A stretch of 45,587 bases of DNA, from NCBI GenBank assembly GCA_035688265.1, contig DASSNE010000047.1, positions 1 through 45,587 on the forward strand, written 5' to 3'. A program made the position numbers and the translations under genes. The notes under the pieces were generated by a model, which was not told where the DNA came from, did not search any database, and worked only from the letters and a program-made list of their open reading frames with translations. Of the stretch, positions 25,585 to 33,488 are shown piece after piece (the first letter of the stretch is position 1; the number at the start of each line of letters is the position of its first letter). Source of the DNA: DASSBR01 sp035688265 (lineage in GTDB: Bacteria > Pseudomonadota > Gammaproteobacteria > Natronospirales > DASSBR01).

Positions 25585-26199
25585 CTATACGCTCAGCGCC
25601 TCCAGGTACGGCCGCATCACGTTCTGGACCCGGTCGATCATTGCGTAGCGCCAAAGTTCGTCCATGTTGAACAGGCGCGCGCGCCAGGCTTCGCTGAGCG
25701 CCTCCAGCGCGACATCAAGGCCGATCTTGTTGCGGTACTTGAAGCAGTCGGCAACAGTCTTGGCCGGATTAAAGACGGAAACGCGAACGCCTTCCACGTC
25801 GATCTTGACGATCCCCTCGGAGAACGCGGCGCCCGACATTCGCACCACGCGCAGCTTTGGTCGCCGCAGACGCGGCGGCGGCACGTTGTGCGGGATTGCC
25901 AGCCAGACGGCAATCGGTGACTGCGTTCCGATCTCGTGAACGCGGAGCGCGGACAGCAGACAAATCACGCCGCGCGGCACGCGAATGGCGACTTCCGCCA
26001 GCGAACGATGCGCGCTGATGGCCTGATCCGGCAGGCTGTACACGCCGCGAGCCACCCGCTCCAGCTTGCCCGCCGCCACCAGTCGGCTCAGCGTAACCGT
26101 CGCCAGCCCGCGCGCGGTCACGTCGCGCGCCCGCAGCAGCGGCTGCCGCCGCGCCAGAGCCAGAACCTGCTGTTCCTGTGTGGCTGATTGCGAAGTCAT
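25585..26199 (-). CDS. abiEi: AbiEi-type antitoxin / transcriptional regulator
   Basis: A 204-residue protein of the AbiEi antitoxin family. The N-terminal wing-helix (LARRQPLLRARDVTARGLAT, then LSRLVAAGKLERVARGVYSL, about residues 13-60) binds DNA in characterised AbiE systems and represses its own promoter. The C-terminal part carries the family features AHRSLAEVAIRVPRGVICLL, AVWLAIPHNVPPPR and VFNPAKTVADCFKYRNKIGL. It is apparently intact, and stops 19 bases ahead of the truncated toxin gene. It may now be an orphan regulator. TTATGCAA-type direct repeats lie just upstream. Confidence 0.83.
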   Translation of the reverse strand: MTSQSATQEQQVLALARRQPLLRARDVTARGLATVTLSRLVAAGKLERVARGVYSLPDQAISAHRSLAEVAIRVPRGVICLLSALRVHEIGTQSPIAVWLAIPHNVPPPRLRRPKLRVVRMSGAAFSEGIVKIDVEGVRVSVFNPAKTVADCFKYRNKIGLDVALEALSEAWRARLFNMDELWRYAMIDRVQNVMRPYLEALSV

Positions 26200-26274
26200 G
26201 GCGCATGATGTTCTGTTTTTTATGCAAATGTCAATAACTACCGTAATAATGCAACAACGCGCGGCAATAGCCCG

Positions 26275-26295
26275 CCGCGGAAGGCTCGGTATTGG
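26275..26295 (-). repeat. 21-bp direct repeat, left copy: remnant of an hsdS 3' end
   Basis: Matches 29582-29602 at 19 of 21 positions in the same orientation. On the minus strand the region reads SQYRAFRGGLL, like the C-terminus of HsdS (here QHRAFRGEM). It marks the downstream border of the Sir2-Ago module. Confidence 0.75.
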
Positions 26296-26371
26296 GAGAA
26301 GGTGACTGCGTTATGGCTGCATAACAAGACACACTCGAGCGAAAGCAGTGAGTTCCGCCAGCGTGGCCGAC

Positions 26372-27781
26372 TTACATAAAGCTACGAAAGTCATAAACAG
26401 CATCTACCATATTCGGATTTTGCTGGACAATGTCAGCAAACAGCTTGGAGTAGACAAGTGTAACCGGAAGCTTCTTGTATAGCGTGTTGTTGTTCCAATC
26501 CATCTTTGTCAGCCCGAGAATTCCTGCACATGTGTCGTGCCAACCACCCGCGCCGGAAAAGCGTCGCAGCAGGATTGGTGCCGGTGTCGGCCTTAAGGCA
26601 CCCTCCTTGTACACATTGTATCTAGGGTTATCGACATGAACACCAACGACACTGCCCTGCGTCCAGAGGAGAGCCTCTTGCTTGTCGAGAGGAAGATATG
26701 TTCCACGCGTGACGGGATAGTTATGCGGTGAGGGCGGCGTTCTCCTGTCGTACTGGATGCCATACCAAGCAGTTTTGCGAACCAACTGAACGAGTTCGAC
26801 TTCCGTTGTATCGCGGAAGCTGTCAAGCGCGCCGAGGGTCTCCTCCTCCGTGAATGCCGTGTTCTTGTGGATGGTGATTTTGCGGGGGACTCGTCCAAAG
26901 TGTCCCGATTGATAAATCTCGAGACTACGGGATAGTACTGACTGCATCTCGTAGTAGGTCAAATACGGATTCTGCCGGTCGTCTTGCGTGAACTCGCGCG
27001 CGTCATACGCTACAAAACGAAATCCAGTGCCATCGGGGTCGAATATCTGGCTGCAACAGGTCGTGAAGGTTGTTCCGCTCGCGTCGGTTTTCATCGCGTA
27101 GCTGATTCCGACAAAAGCTTCATCCTTCTTCAGACCCGTCAATTTCCACGGAACACCGCCGGCCTTTGCGTAGAGCGCTACGCTTAGCCCCCACATCACA
27201 TTTGCGCGACAGGTCCGGTCAAGGCTGTTTTGCCGCACGATCTGAATAGGGATGTCGGCGGGTGCTGAGAAAGCTTTCAGGTAATCATGAAAATCGAATG
27301 ACTCGCCCTCAAAGCACGCTGCCCAATTGGGCGGCAGGTATACGAGACACACATCGAACTCCGATCGCAGGCTCTGAAGCTGTGCGACGCTCTGAAAGAG
27401 GGCTTCCGCGAGCGCAACTTTGTCGCCCTCAGTGGCCAGTGTTTCTAGGTCCTGCGGCAGCGCGATCGAGAGCCGCCCCTCGGGCGGAACCAACTTCGTC
27501 CTGAATACTTTCTCAAATCCTTCGTATTTCGGATAGTAGTTCTTAGCTTCAATCGGACTCGCCTCGCGATTGAGCTCGTCAACAAGGCCCGACAAACGAG
27601 GAATTTGTTTCTGTGGTGCGAGCAATGCGATGCGCACACGGCTGGGAGCATTAAAGCGGAGGCCGTAGGGGCCATGCGCGATGAGGCCAAGAAGAGGATG
27701 TTTGTGCTTATTGCTTCCGGCGAAGAGCAGCTCCGGCTCGGGAATCGTCGCGTAGCCCGCCAGTTCAACTCTCGCGCTCAT
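26372..27781 (-). CDS. Short prokaryotic Argonaute (MID-PIWI), SPARSA effector partner
   Basis: A 469-residue Argonaute without PAZ domain. MID lies roughly at 110-215 (DVCLVYLPPNW, PIQIVRQNSLDRTCRANVMW, LYAKAGGVPWKL) and PIWI at about 220-469. The catalytic tetrad is lost: the first Asp is replaced by Ser227 in FVGISYAMK and another by Asn in KITIHKN (304-307), so it should bind but not cut. The late NYPVTRGTYLPLDKQEALLW and the C-terminal LVYSKLFADIVQQNPNMVDA fit the family. In characterised systems such as the Geobacter sulfurreducens pair, short Ago uses guide RNA to find invading DNA. Its ATG overlaps the SIR2-APAZ stop (ATGA). Visibly lower G+C than neighbours suggests transfer. The frame is open 16 codons upstream, inside the partner gene. 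Confidence 0.9.
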   Translation of the reverse strand: MSARVELAGYATIPEPELLFAGSNKHKHPLLGLIAHGPYGLRFNAPSRVRIALLAPQKQIPRLSGLVDELNREASPIEAKNYYPKYEGFEKVFRTKLVPPEGRLSIALPQDLETLATEGDKVALAEALFQSVAQLQSLRSEFDVCLVYLPPNWAACFEGESFDFHDYLKAFSAPADIPIQIVRQNSLDRTCRANVMWGLSVALYAKAGGVPWKLTGLKKDEAFVGISYAMKTDASGTTFTTCCSQIFDPDGTGFRFVAYDAREFTQDDRQNPYLTYYEMQSVLSRSLEIYQSGHFGRVPRKITIHKNTAFTEEETLGALDSFRDTTEVELVQLVRKTAWYGIQYDRRTPPSPHNYPVTRGTYLPLDKQEALLWTQGSVVGVHVDNPRYNVYKEGALRPTPAPILLRRFSGAGGWHDTCAGILGLTKMDWNNNTLYKKLPVTLVYSKLFADIVQQNPNMVDAVYDFRSFM

Positions 27782-29538
27782 GATGCAAGCCCTCGCGTGT
27801 ACGCCGTGCGTGACCCAATCGTGAAGCATGGGTTTGCAGCATCGCTACCGCCTGTGAAGGCTTTAACGGAAACAGTTGCGTTCGGTTGCGTGGTGCCGAG
27901 GACGATCTGAATCCACGCGCCCAGCAGCGCATCGTGTTTGGCGTTGAAACGGTCCTTGCGGCGCTGATCTATGAAATCCCTCACGTCCCGGCGGGCGAAG
28001 CGTGGCCAAATCCAGATGTCTGGTTCGATCAGAAGCCAATGAAAGCCATTCTTGGCCTCCAGTGATACACGCAGCGCTTCGGCCCACCGCACCTGCTCTG
28101 GTGCGCTGCCGTCGATTGGGGAAGTCTTCACGCCGGCAACGTCGCCGCCGGTGCGGGCGACGACTTTTCTAAGCGGGGCAAGAATGCCCCTGCTTGGCGC
28201 TGCCGGATTTGCAATGAGAAATGATCCTTGACGTATGCTCCGGTGGATAAGCGGCTTGCCGAGCGCAAGCGCAGAAATGATCGCCTCCTCGATAAAACCC
28301 TTCAGATGAAGACCCTCGGGAGAAGATAGGTTCTCAGGAAGCTGCACCGGCACGATTGCTTCCAGGTCAACTCCGAACGTCTTCTTGATAACCGCCTCGT
28401 CACCCCAACACCAGCTATCCTGCGATCGGGCCAGGATGACGGGAGCCCTTGCCTTATCTCGCATCTCGCGTATCTCGTCACTTGCCTTCGGAACTCTGAA
28501 CGAAAGCGCGACGCACCGCGTAGGAATAGATATCAGTGGAAGCGCATTGGTCCGGATCAGAGGAGTGTGCGCGCCGACGGGCGGGACCGGAATATCGACA
28601 GCAGTCCGGCGGGCCTTCCTAACCATCGCGTCAAGCTCCGGGCTTACACCCTCGACGTTTCGCCAAAGCCGAAGTAATAGTGTGTCGAAAGTTTCGATTT
28701 CGATGTACTCGGCTGTCACACCGCGTGCTTTCGCGTCTGCAAGTAACTTAGAAACGGACTCCAACGCTGGCGCACCCTTCATGCCCGTCCAGAACAGCCC
28801 GTGTGGGAATGGGTTCGGTCCCGCGAGAACACTATGTAACGCAGACATTACGCTCCCATCGCGACCACTGTAGCCGCAGACGACAAATCCAAATCGTCCG
28901 CCGGCAATAGCCAGGCAACGCGCGAGACCATCGTTCTGTGTCGCGAGGTCGGCGGGAAGGTTCTTCAGATTATCGTGCCGAAAGTCTCCGTGGAGCTTCA
29001 CGTAGAGAGGGAACTCCTCGTTGTTGATCGCCTGAACGGCCGAAGCAGATCCTTCGAGATGGTAGGCCGCGAGTGATGCCCCCGCTACTTCAGCAAAGGC
29101 TCGTTCAACGACGGTATCGAAGTTTGTCGTGAATACAGCACGAGCATGCCTTTCGGACATCAAGGCGGCCAGAACACGGTTCCCCACGGAAAGCGTTACC
29201 TTGTCCTCTGAGAGGGCTGCCTTCAAATATCTCCGCTGACGCTCCTTGTCCATGCCGAAGATCTTTTCAAAGTAAGCAGTGTATTCGCCATCGGCTCCTT
29301 CCTCTGGAAACGCCCGCGAGGTCATGAAGCTCTGAATGCGCTCTCGGACGGCTTGGCTTTGTACGTCCTGGCGATCGATTTCTTGATTTTCTTCGCGGCA
29401 GTAGTAGCGCTTTTTCAAATCCCAGATGATGTCGGATGCTGTCATTAATCCCGCGGCTCGCGAGGTACCAGCACCTAAAAACCAGACGAAATTCTCTGGC
29501 CGCGCACAGTAGATGCTGGTGAACTCACCTTGATTCAC
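27778..29538 (-). CDS. SIR2-APAZ protein, NADase effector of the SPARSA system
   Basis: A 586-residue protein. Residues about 10-270 are a SIR2 domain: FLGAGTSRAAG (GAGTS 22-26), TTNFD (137-141), KLHGD with the catalytic His183, and VVCGYSGRD. The rest, about 300-586, is expected to be the APAZ domain that docks onto short Argonaute; this rests on length and gene context. In characterised SPARSA (Sir2-Ago) systems, guide-dependent recognition of plasmid or phage DNA activates SIR2 to destroy NAD+, which kills or arrests the infected cell. GTG start 29538 follows a very strong GGAGGAGGTACC. The gene begins 33 bases after hsdS and overlaps the Argonaute start, so all are probably on the hsdMS transcript. 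Confidence 0.9.
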   Translation of the reverse strand: MNQGEFTSIYCARPENFVWFLGAGTSRAAGLMTASDIIWDLKKRYYCREENQEIDRQDVQSQAVRERIQSFMTSRAFPEEGADGEYTAYFEKIFGMDKERQRRYLKAALSEDKVTLSVGNRVLAALMSERHARAVFTTNFDTVVERAFAEVAGASLAAYHLEGSASAVQAINNEEFPLYVKLHGDFRHDNLKNLPADLATQNDGLARCLAIAGGRFGFVVCGYSGRDGSVMSALHSVLAGPNPFPHGLFWTGMKGAPALESVSKLLADAKARGVTAEYIEIETFDTLLLRLWRNVEGVSPELDAMVRKARRTAVDIPVPPVGAHTPLIRTNALPLISIPTRCVALSFRVPKASDEIREMRDKARAPVILARSQDSWCWGDEAVIKKTFGVDLEAIVPVQLPENLSSPEGLHLKGFIEEAIISALALGKPLIHRSIRQGSFLIANPAAPSRGILAPLRKVVARTGGDVAGVKTSPIDGSAPEQVRWAEALRVSLEAKNGFHWLLIEPDIWIWPRFARRDVRDFIDQRRKDRFNAKHDALLGAWIQIVLGTTQPNATVSVKAFTGGSDAANPCFTIGSRTAYTRGLAS

Positions 29539-29571
29539 GGTACCTCCTCCGGAATGATGAACCTCGCATGA

Positions 29572-30741
29572 CTACATCTCACCGCGGAAGGCACGGTGTT
29601 GGAGTGCCCCAAAGAGCATATCCGTCTCGTTAAATGCAGTACTCATCTGCCGGTGCGTTCGTTCGCTTGCGTGGGCGAGTGCAGCAAACTGATCTTGCAC
29701 TTTGCGCGGCGGACGGATGATCGTGAACCTTTCAATCGCTGATTTCGTGATGGCTTCGCGCGTTGCTCCAGCGCGAGCGATTTCCAAAAGTCGACGCTTC
29801 ATTGATGGGAACAGAAGGCACTGCTCAAGGAAAAGTGGATTGAATGTCGCCGCCGGCCGGATGATCGCCACATGTTGATTTACCCTCGCAGGAAGCACAT
29901 CTGCTGGCGCGCGGCACACACGCGCAACGCTCGCGCCTGTTATGTTGAGCAGTACGTCACCGGCTTCAACGACAACGCTGTCAAGCTGAGCGGCTTGTTC
30001 GTCATCGATAAATGCTAGGCCGTCCCTCAGAAATACACCATCTCGGACATTCATGCTCCTGATGAGCGTGGTGCCAGCCAACTTGTAAGCTCCTTTGCCC
30101 CCCCGCGGCGTTGCTCCGCTCCCGATCTTGGTTGCGTGCTTACCGATGAGCGCCTGTGGCCAGCCTTTCGGATTAGTGGCAGGATCACCGAACATGTCGA
30201 GGAAGATGGATTGGGTGAGTTCGTCGAACTTCTTGAGGGCGGCGCGGCGCTTGGCGCGCAGCGCGTCGGCCTTGTCCAGGATGTCCGCGATGCGCCGCTG
30301 TTCGGGGAGCGGGGGCAGCGGAATCCGCATTTCGCCGAGAGCGTGCGGACTCAGCCTCGGCAAGTTGGCGCCGGTCGCACGAGACGACGCGAATGCAATC
30401 AACGCAGGGCTGAGCAGCATCCAAGCCAGGTAGTCGCGGTCCACATCCGGCCCCGGACGAATGGGCAGGAGGTCGGTACTGCAGATTCCTTTGAACTCTG
30501 GCCGCGCTATCTTGGCGAGGTACGGTCGCAACTTTCCGTAAAGCACGTGGCGTGACGTGAACTCAAACTTGCTGCTTGCCAGTTCACCATTATGGACTGG
30601 CCGCACACCGACGAAGCGACCGCCGGATTCGATGTTCTCCAACCCGACGTAGTTCGTGCCGGAAACTATCTGTGCTGGCTCAATGATGTTGCGCTCTATC
30701 GTTGCGACGTCACGAAGCGGGGTCTGGCGTACCGCGCTCAT
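29572..30741 (-). CDS. hsdS: Type I restriction enzyme specificity subunit HsdS
   Basis: A 389-residue subunit with two target recognition domains and two conserved helical spacers. TRD1 spans about 1-150, ending in the conserved LSPHALGEMRIPLPPLPEQR. Spacer 1 is ADILDKADALRAKRRAALKK and FDELTQSIFLDMFGDP. TRD2 is about 195-340 (VEAGDVLLNITGASVARVC, VNQHVAIIRP). The C-terminal spacer is degenerate and ends LQHRAFRGEM. It sets the methylation and cleavage target of HsdM/HsdR; the target cannot be read from sequence. Its start overlaps the hsdM stop by four bases. TRD2 is less G+C-rich than TRD1, as expected when TRDs are exchanged. The last codons carry the right copy of the 21-bp repeat. Confidence 0.93.
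   Translation of the reverse strand: MSAVRQTPLRDVATIERNIIEPAQIVSGTNYVGLENIESGGRFVGVRPVHNGELASSKFEFTSRHVLYGKLRPYLAKIARPEFKGICSTDLLPIRPGPDVDRDYLAWMLLSPALIAFASSRATGANLPRLSPHALGEMRIPLPPLPEQRRIADILDKADALRAKRRAALKKFDELTQSIFLDMFGDPATNPKGWPQALIGKHATKIGSGATPRGGKGAYKLAGTTLIRSMNVRDGVFLRDGLAFIDDEQAAQLDSVVVEAGDVLLNITGASVARVCRAPADVLPARVNQHVAIIRPAATFNPLFLEQCLLFPSMKRRLLEIARAGATREAITKSAIERFTIIRPPRKVQDQFAALAHASERTHRQMSTAFNETDMLFGALQHRAFRGEM
29582..29602 (-). repeat. 21-bp direct repeat, right copy: inside the hsdS 3' end
   Basis: Encodes QHRAFRG of HsdS and matches 26275-26295 at 19 of 21 bases. The two copies bracket the sir2-apaz and ago genes. Confidence 0.75.
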
Positions 30742-32336
30742 CCCAACATCCTCTCCAGCTCTTTCATCCCTTGCTGGATATCCTGTTCCAGCTTCGCGAG
30801 GTCGGCGAGGATTTTCTTCGGCGGGTCGTAGCTGATGGCTTCGTATTCGACCTCCTTGTAGCGATTGAGTGAGAGGTCGTAGCCTTGTTCGGCGATGTCG
30901 GCTTTCGGGACGCAGAAGCTTTGGGCGGTGCGCGGATTTTTGAGTTCTGGTGATGCCGAACCCTCACCCCCGGCCCCTCTCCCGCAGGGAGAGGGGAGAT
31001 GGAGGGTGCGCCAGCGGGTGAGGATGTCCGGGAGGTTGTTTTTCTTGTGGTCTTCCTTCGTCAGCGCGGTATTTGGAGCCGGGCCGAGCTTGTCTTCCGG
31101 CAGCAGCGGCGTGCGCTTGTCGTCGAGGCTCCAGCCGTCGGCCTGTACGTCGTAGAACCAGACGTTGTCGGTGCCGCCGGAGTTGGTTTTGGTGAAGACG
31201 AGGATTGCGGTCGAGACACCGGCGTAGGGCTTGAACGCGCCGCCGGGCAGCGAGATGACGGCATCGAGTTTCTGGTCCTCGACCAGCATCTTGCGCAAGG
31301 TTTTGTGGGCCTTGCTGGAGCCAAACAACACGCCATCCGGCACAATCACCGCGGCGCGTCCGCCCGGCTTGAGCAACCGAAGAAACAGCGCGAGAAACAA
31401 CAGCTCGGTCTTTTTCGTCTTGACGATCGATTGCAAATCCTTCGCCGTATTGTCGTAATCGAGGCTGCCGGCGAACGGCGGGTTGGCGAGCACCAGCGTG
31501 TACTTTTCCTCTTCGGCGCCATGTTCCTGCGCCAGCGAATCGCGGTAGCGGATGTCCGGGTCGTCGACGCCGTGCAGCAGCATGTTCATACTAGCGATGC
31601 GCAGCATGGTGTTGTCGAAGTCGAAGCCGTGGAACATGCCGCGGTGGAAATGCTCGTTCAGCTTCTTGTCGTGCAGCATGCTTGAGTGATGTTCGCGCAG
31701 GTATTCGCCGGCGGCGACCAGGAAGCCCGCCGTGCCGCAGGCCGGGTCGCAGATAACATCGCGCGGTTCCGGCGCGGTCAGCGCTACCATCAGTTGAATG
31801 ATGTGGCGCGGCGTGCGGAACTGGCCGTTCTGCCCGGCGCTGGCGATCTTGCCGAGCATGTATTCGTAAACATCGCCCTTGGTGTCGCGATCCTCCATCG
31901 GCACGTCGCCGAGCATGTCCACGACTTTCGAGAGCAGCGCCGGCGTGGGGATGGTGAAGCGCGCGTCCTTCATGTGATAGGCGTAGGTGGATTCCGCGCC
32001 GCCGAGCTGCTTCGCAAGGCCTTCGCGCAGGAACGGGAAGACGTGCTCGGCCACGGTCTCGTACATTTCAGCCGGGGCTGAGTTCCTGAAATGCGACCAG
32101 CGGAGGTCGTCGTAGGGCGTGCCTTTGCCGTCCTTGCCTTTCGGGAAGATGCGCCGCGCGATCGGCTTTTTGAGCCGGGTGGCCTTGTTCTCTTCAAGCT
32201 TTTGCAGGTCGTCCAGGCGGCGGATGAACAGCAGGTAGGTGATCTGCTCGATCACCTCCAGCGGGTTCGAGATACCGCCCGACCAGAAGGCGTCCCAGAT
32301 CCGGTCGATCTGGCTCTTGATAGTGCCGGTAATCAT
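30738..32336 (-). CDS. hsdM: Type I restriction enzyme methyltransferase subunit HsdM
   Basis: A 532-residue N6-adenine methyltransferase. The N-terminal HsdM helical domain (about 5-140; ISNPLEVIEQITYLLFIRRL) is followed by the catalytic domain: QFRTPRHIIQLMV, SAM motif I DPACGTAGFL near 205, and motif IV ANPPFAG near 280. After these come LPGGAFKPYAGVSTAILVF and the C-terminal SFCVPKADIAEQGYDLSLNR with YKEV. Between LTRWRTLH and ELKNPRTAQ sits SPCGRGAGGEGS, which is not part of the family; it is the translation of a REP-like palindrome (30961-30996) inserted in frame. The insert is in a variable loop and need not abolish activity. GGGGAG lies just ahead of the ATG. First gene of the defence operon. 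Confidence 0.94.
   Translation of the reverse strand: MITGTIKSQIDRIWDAFWSGGISNPLEVIEQITYLLFIRRLDDLQKLEENKATRLKKPIARRIFPKGKDGKGTPYDDLRWSHFRNSAPAEMYETVAEHVFPFLREGLAKQLGGAESTYAYHMKDARFTIPTPALLSKVVDMLGDVPMEDRDTKGDVYEYMLGKIASAGQNGQFRTPRHIIQLMVALTAPEPRDVICDPACGTAGFLVAAGEYLREHHSSMLHDKKLNEHFHRGMFHGFDFDNTMLRIASMNMLLHGVDDPDIRYRDSLAQEHGAEEEKYTLVLANPPFAGSLDYDNTAKDLQSIVKTKKTELLFLALFLRLLKPGGRAAVIVPDGVLFGSSKAHKTLRKMLVEDQKLDAVISLPGGAFKPYAGVSTAILVFTKTNSGGTDNVWFYDVQADGWSLDDKRTPLLPEDKLGPAPNTALTKEDHKKNNLPDILTRWRTLHLPSPCGRGAGGEGSASPELKNPRTAQSFCVPKADIAEQGYDLSLNRYKEVEYEAISYDPPKKILADLAKLEQDIQQGMKELERMLG
30961..30996. repeat. REP-like palindrome inside hsdM
   Basis: CCCTCACCCC, CGG, then CCCCTCTCCC (30974-30983), loop GCA, GGGAGAGGGG (30987-30996). 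Same architecture as the element at 38897-38933. It is inserted in frame in the hsdM coding sequence. Confidence 0.8.
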
Positions 32337-32359
32337 TGAGTCTCCCCAGGTTCAAGGGG

Positions 32360-32388
32360 ATTGTACTAGGTTAGCAATCGCTTGTACT
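32360..32388 (-). promoter_or_regulatory. Possible promoter of the hsdM-hsdS-sir2-ago operon
   Basis: A -10-like TACAAT (32360-32365) lies 17 bases from a poor -35 AGTACA (32383-32388), 24 bases before the hsdM start. The AGTACA(A) sequence is a direct duplication, which could alternatively be a regulator site. Confidence 0.3.
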
Positions 32389-32461
32389 GATGAGGCTGGT
32401 TTGCGTGCTATCGCCTGCGACCGGCGGAATAGAGCGTTGGCGCGCGAACTGGCGCTGAGGC

Positions 32462-33397
32462 TTACTGCCGCGCTATCGCCACGAAGCCGCTTTCCGTCAG
32501 CATCGCTTCCCCGCTCCACCGGTACGCCACCAGCTTGCCGCCGTCCCGACCGACGCTGTAGTCGACGCAGGCAACGTTGGGCGCGAGCGGCGCGGGCTTG
32601 CCGCTCCACCAGTAATGGCCGATGAAGACCGGCGGCGCATCAGGCGGGTAGCCGAGCTCGGCAGGCCAGTCGAGCGACGCGTCGGGGAGCTGGCGCGACA
32701 TGGCCGGCGGACCGATGGCGATGTCCGGCCACTTCGGGCGGGACTCGTTTAGCCACCATTTGACGCGCACATCATGCCGCTCGTTGCTGTCCTTGTCCCT
32801 GAAGCTCACGCCGTCCGGCAAGTGGAACTCGATACCCTTGGCGGTTTTTTCCACCGCGTCGGCGCCGGCCGTGCCGCGTTGGTGGACGGCGATGACACCT
32901 TCGTCGGTCAGCCGGCCGCCGGCATCCGTATGGCGCCGCAGTTGCGCCAGGCTGGGTTCGTGCCACGCCGCGTGGACCGCGCGCAGATCACCGAGGTCCA
33001 GCCATAGCGGGAGCGTGCGGAACCATCCGATCGTGTCGTCGAGTTCGGCCGGCGTCGGCTCGAATTCCGCGCGAAATTCCGCGTGCTGGCCGCGATTCTT
33101 GTTGCTGTGCGGGCGAAGGTATTCGCCGTCAATATCCGGATGCGGGTGATGATAGGCGATGGCGTTCAGTTCATGATTGCCCATCACGGCCAGCGCCGTA
33201 TCAGCGGCGACCATCGGGCGGACGATGTCGAGCACGCCGCGCGCCGGATTCCGGTCGATGAAGTCGCCGATGAAGAGCGCTTTGCGATTCGGGTGACGCC
33301 GGACGCCGCCGTCGTCCCGGTAGCCGAGTGTATCGAGCAGCGCGCACAGTTCGTGCTCGCGACCATGAATGTCGCCAATGATGTCGTAGCCGTCCAA
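32462..33397 (-). CDS. Calcineurin-like metallophosphoesterase
   Basis: A 311-residue protein phosphatase or nucleotide hydrolase of the PPP-like superfamily. All metal motifs are present: GDIHGREHEL (8-17), GDFIDRNP (about 44-51), GNHELNAIAYHHP, HAAWHEPS and the late GHYWW. Start is TTG 33397, with AAGGGG just upstream; no ATG gives a complete GDIHG motif. It sits between the hsdM promoter region and the divergent FAD dehydrogenase (91 bases away). Nothing ties it to the defence island except position. The substrate is unknown. Confidence 0.86.
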   Translation of the reverse strand: MDGYDIIGDIHGREHELCALLDTLGYRDDGGVRRHPNRKALFIGDFIDRNPARGVLDIVRPMVAADTALAVMGNHELNAIAYHHPHPDIDGEYLRPHSNKNRGQHAEFRAEFEPTPAELDDTIGWFRTLPLWLDLGDLRAVHAAWHEPSLAQLRRHTDAGGRLTDEGVIAVHQRGTAGADAVEKTAKGIEFHLPDGVSFRDKDSNERHDVRVKWWLNESRPKWPDIAIGPPAMSRQLPDASLDWPAELGYPPDAPPVFIGHYWWSGKPAPLAPNVACVDYSVGRDGGKLVAYRWSGEAMLTESGFVAIARQ

Positions 33398-33488
33398 TTT
33401 TTCCCCTTGATCAGTCGCTGATGCGTGTGAGGGTCATCTGCGGGATGATCCCGGCAGTAAGATGCGTTATTGAACCTATCGTATCATC

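Noticed and set aside
26310..26325. GTTATG-GCTG-CATAAC palindrome considered as an integron attC site or terminator
   Set aside because: The arm does not fit the GTTRRRY core, there is no second core pair, no integrase gene, and no T-tract for a terminator.
27782..27829. Sixteen-codon N-terminal extension of the Argonaute
   Set aside because: The ATG at 27781 overlaps the SIR2-APAZ stop by ATGA, the usual coupled arrangement; the extension lies within the partner gene.
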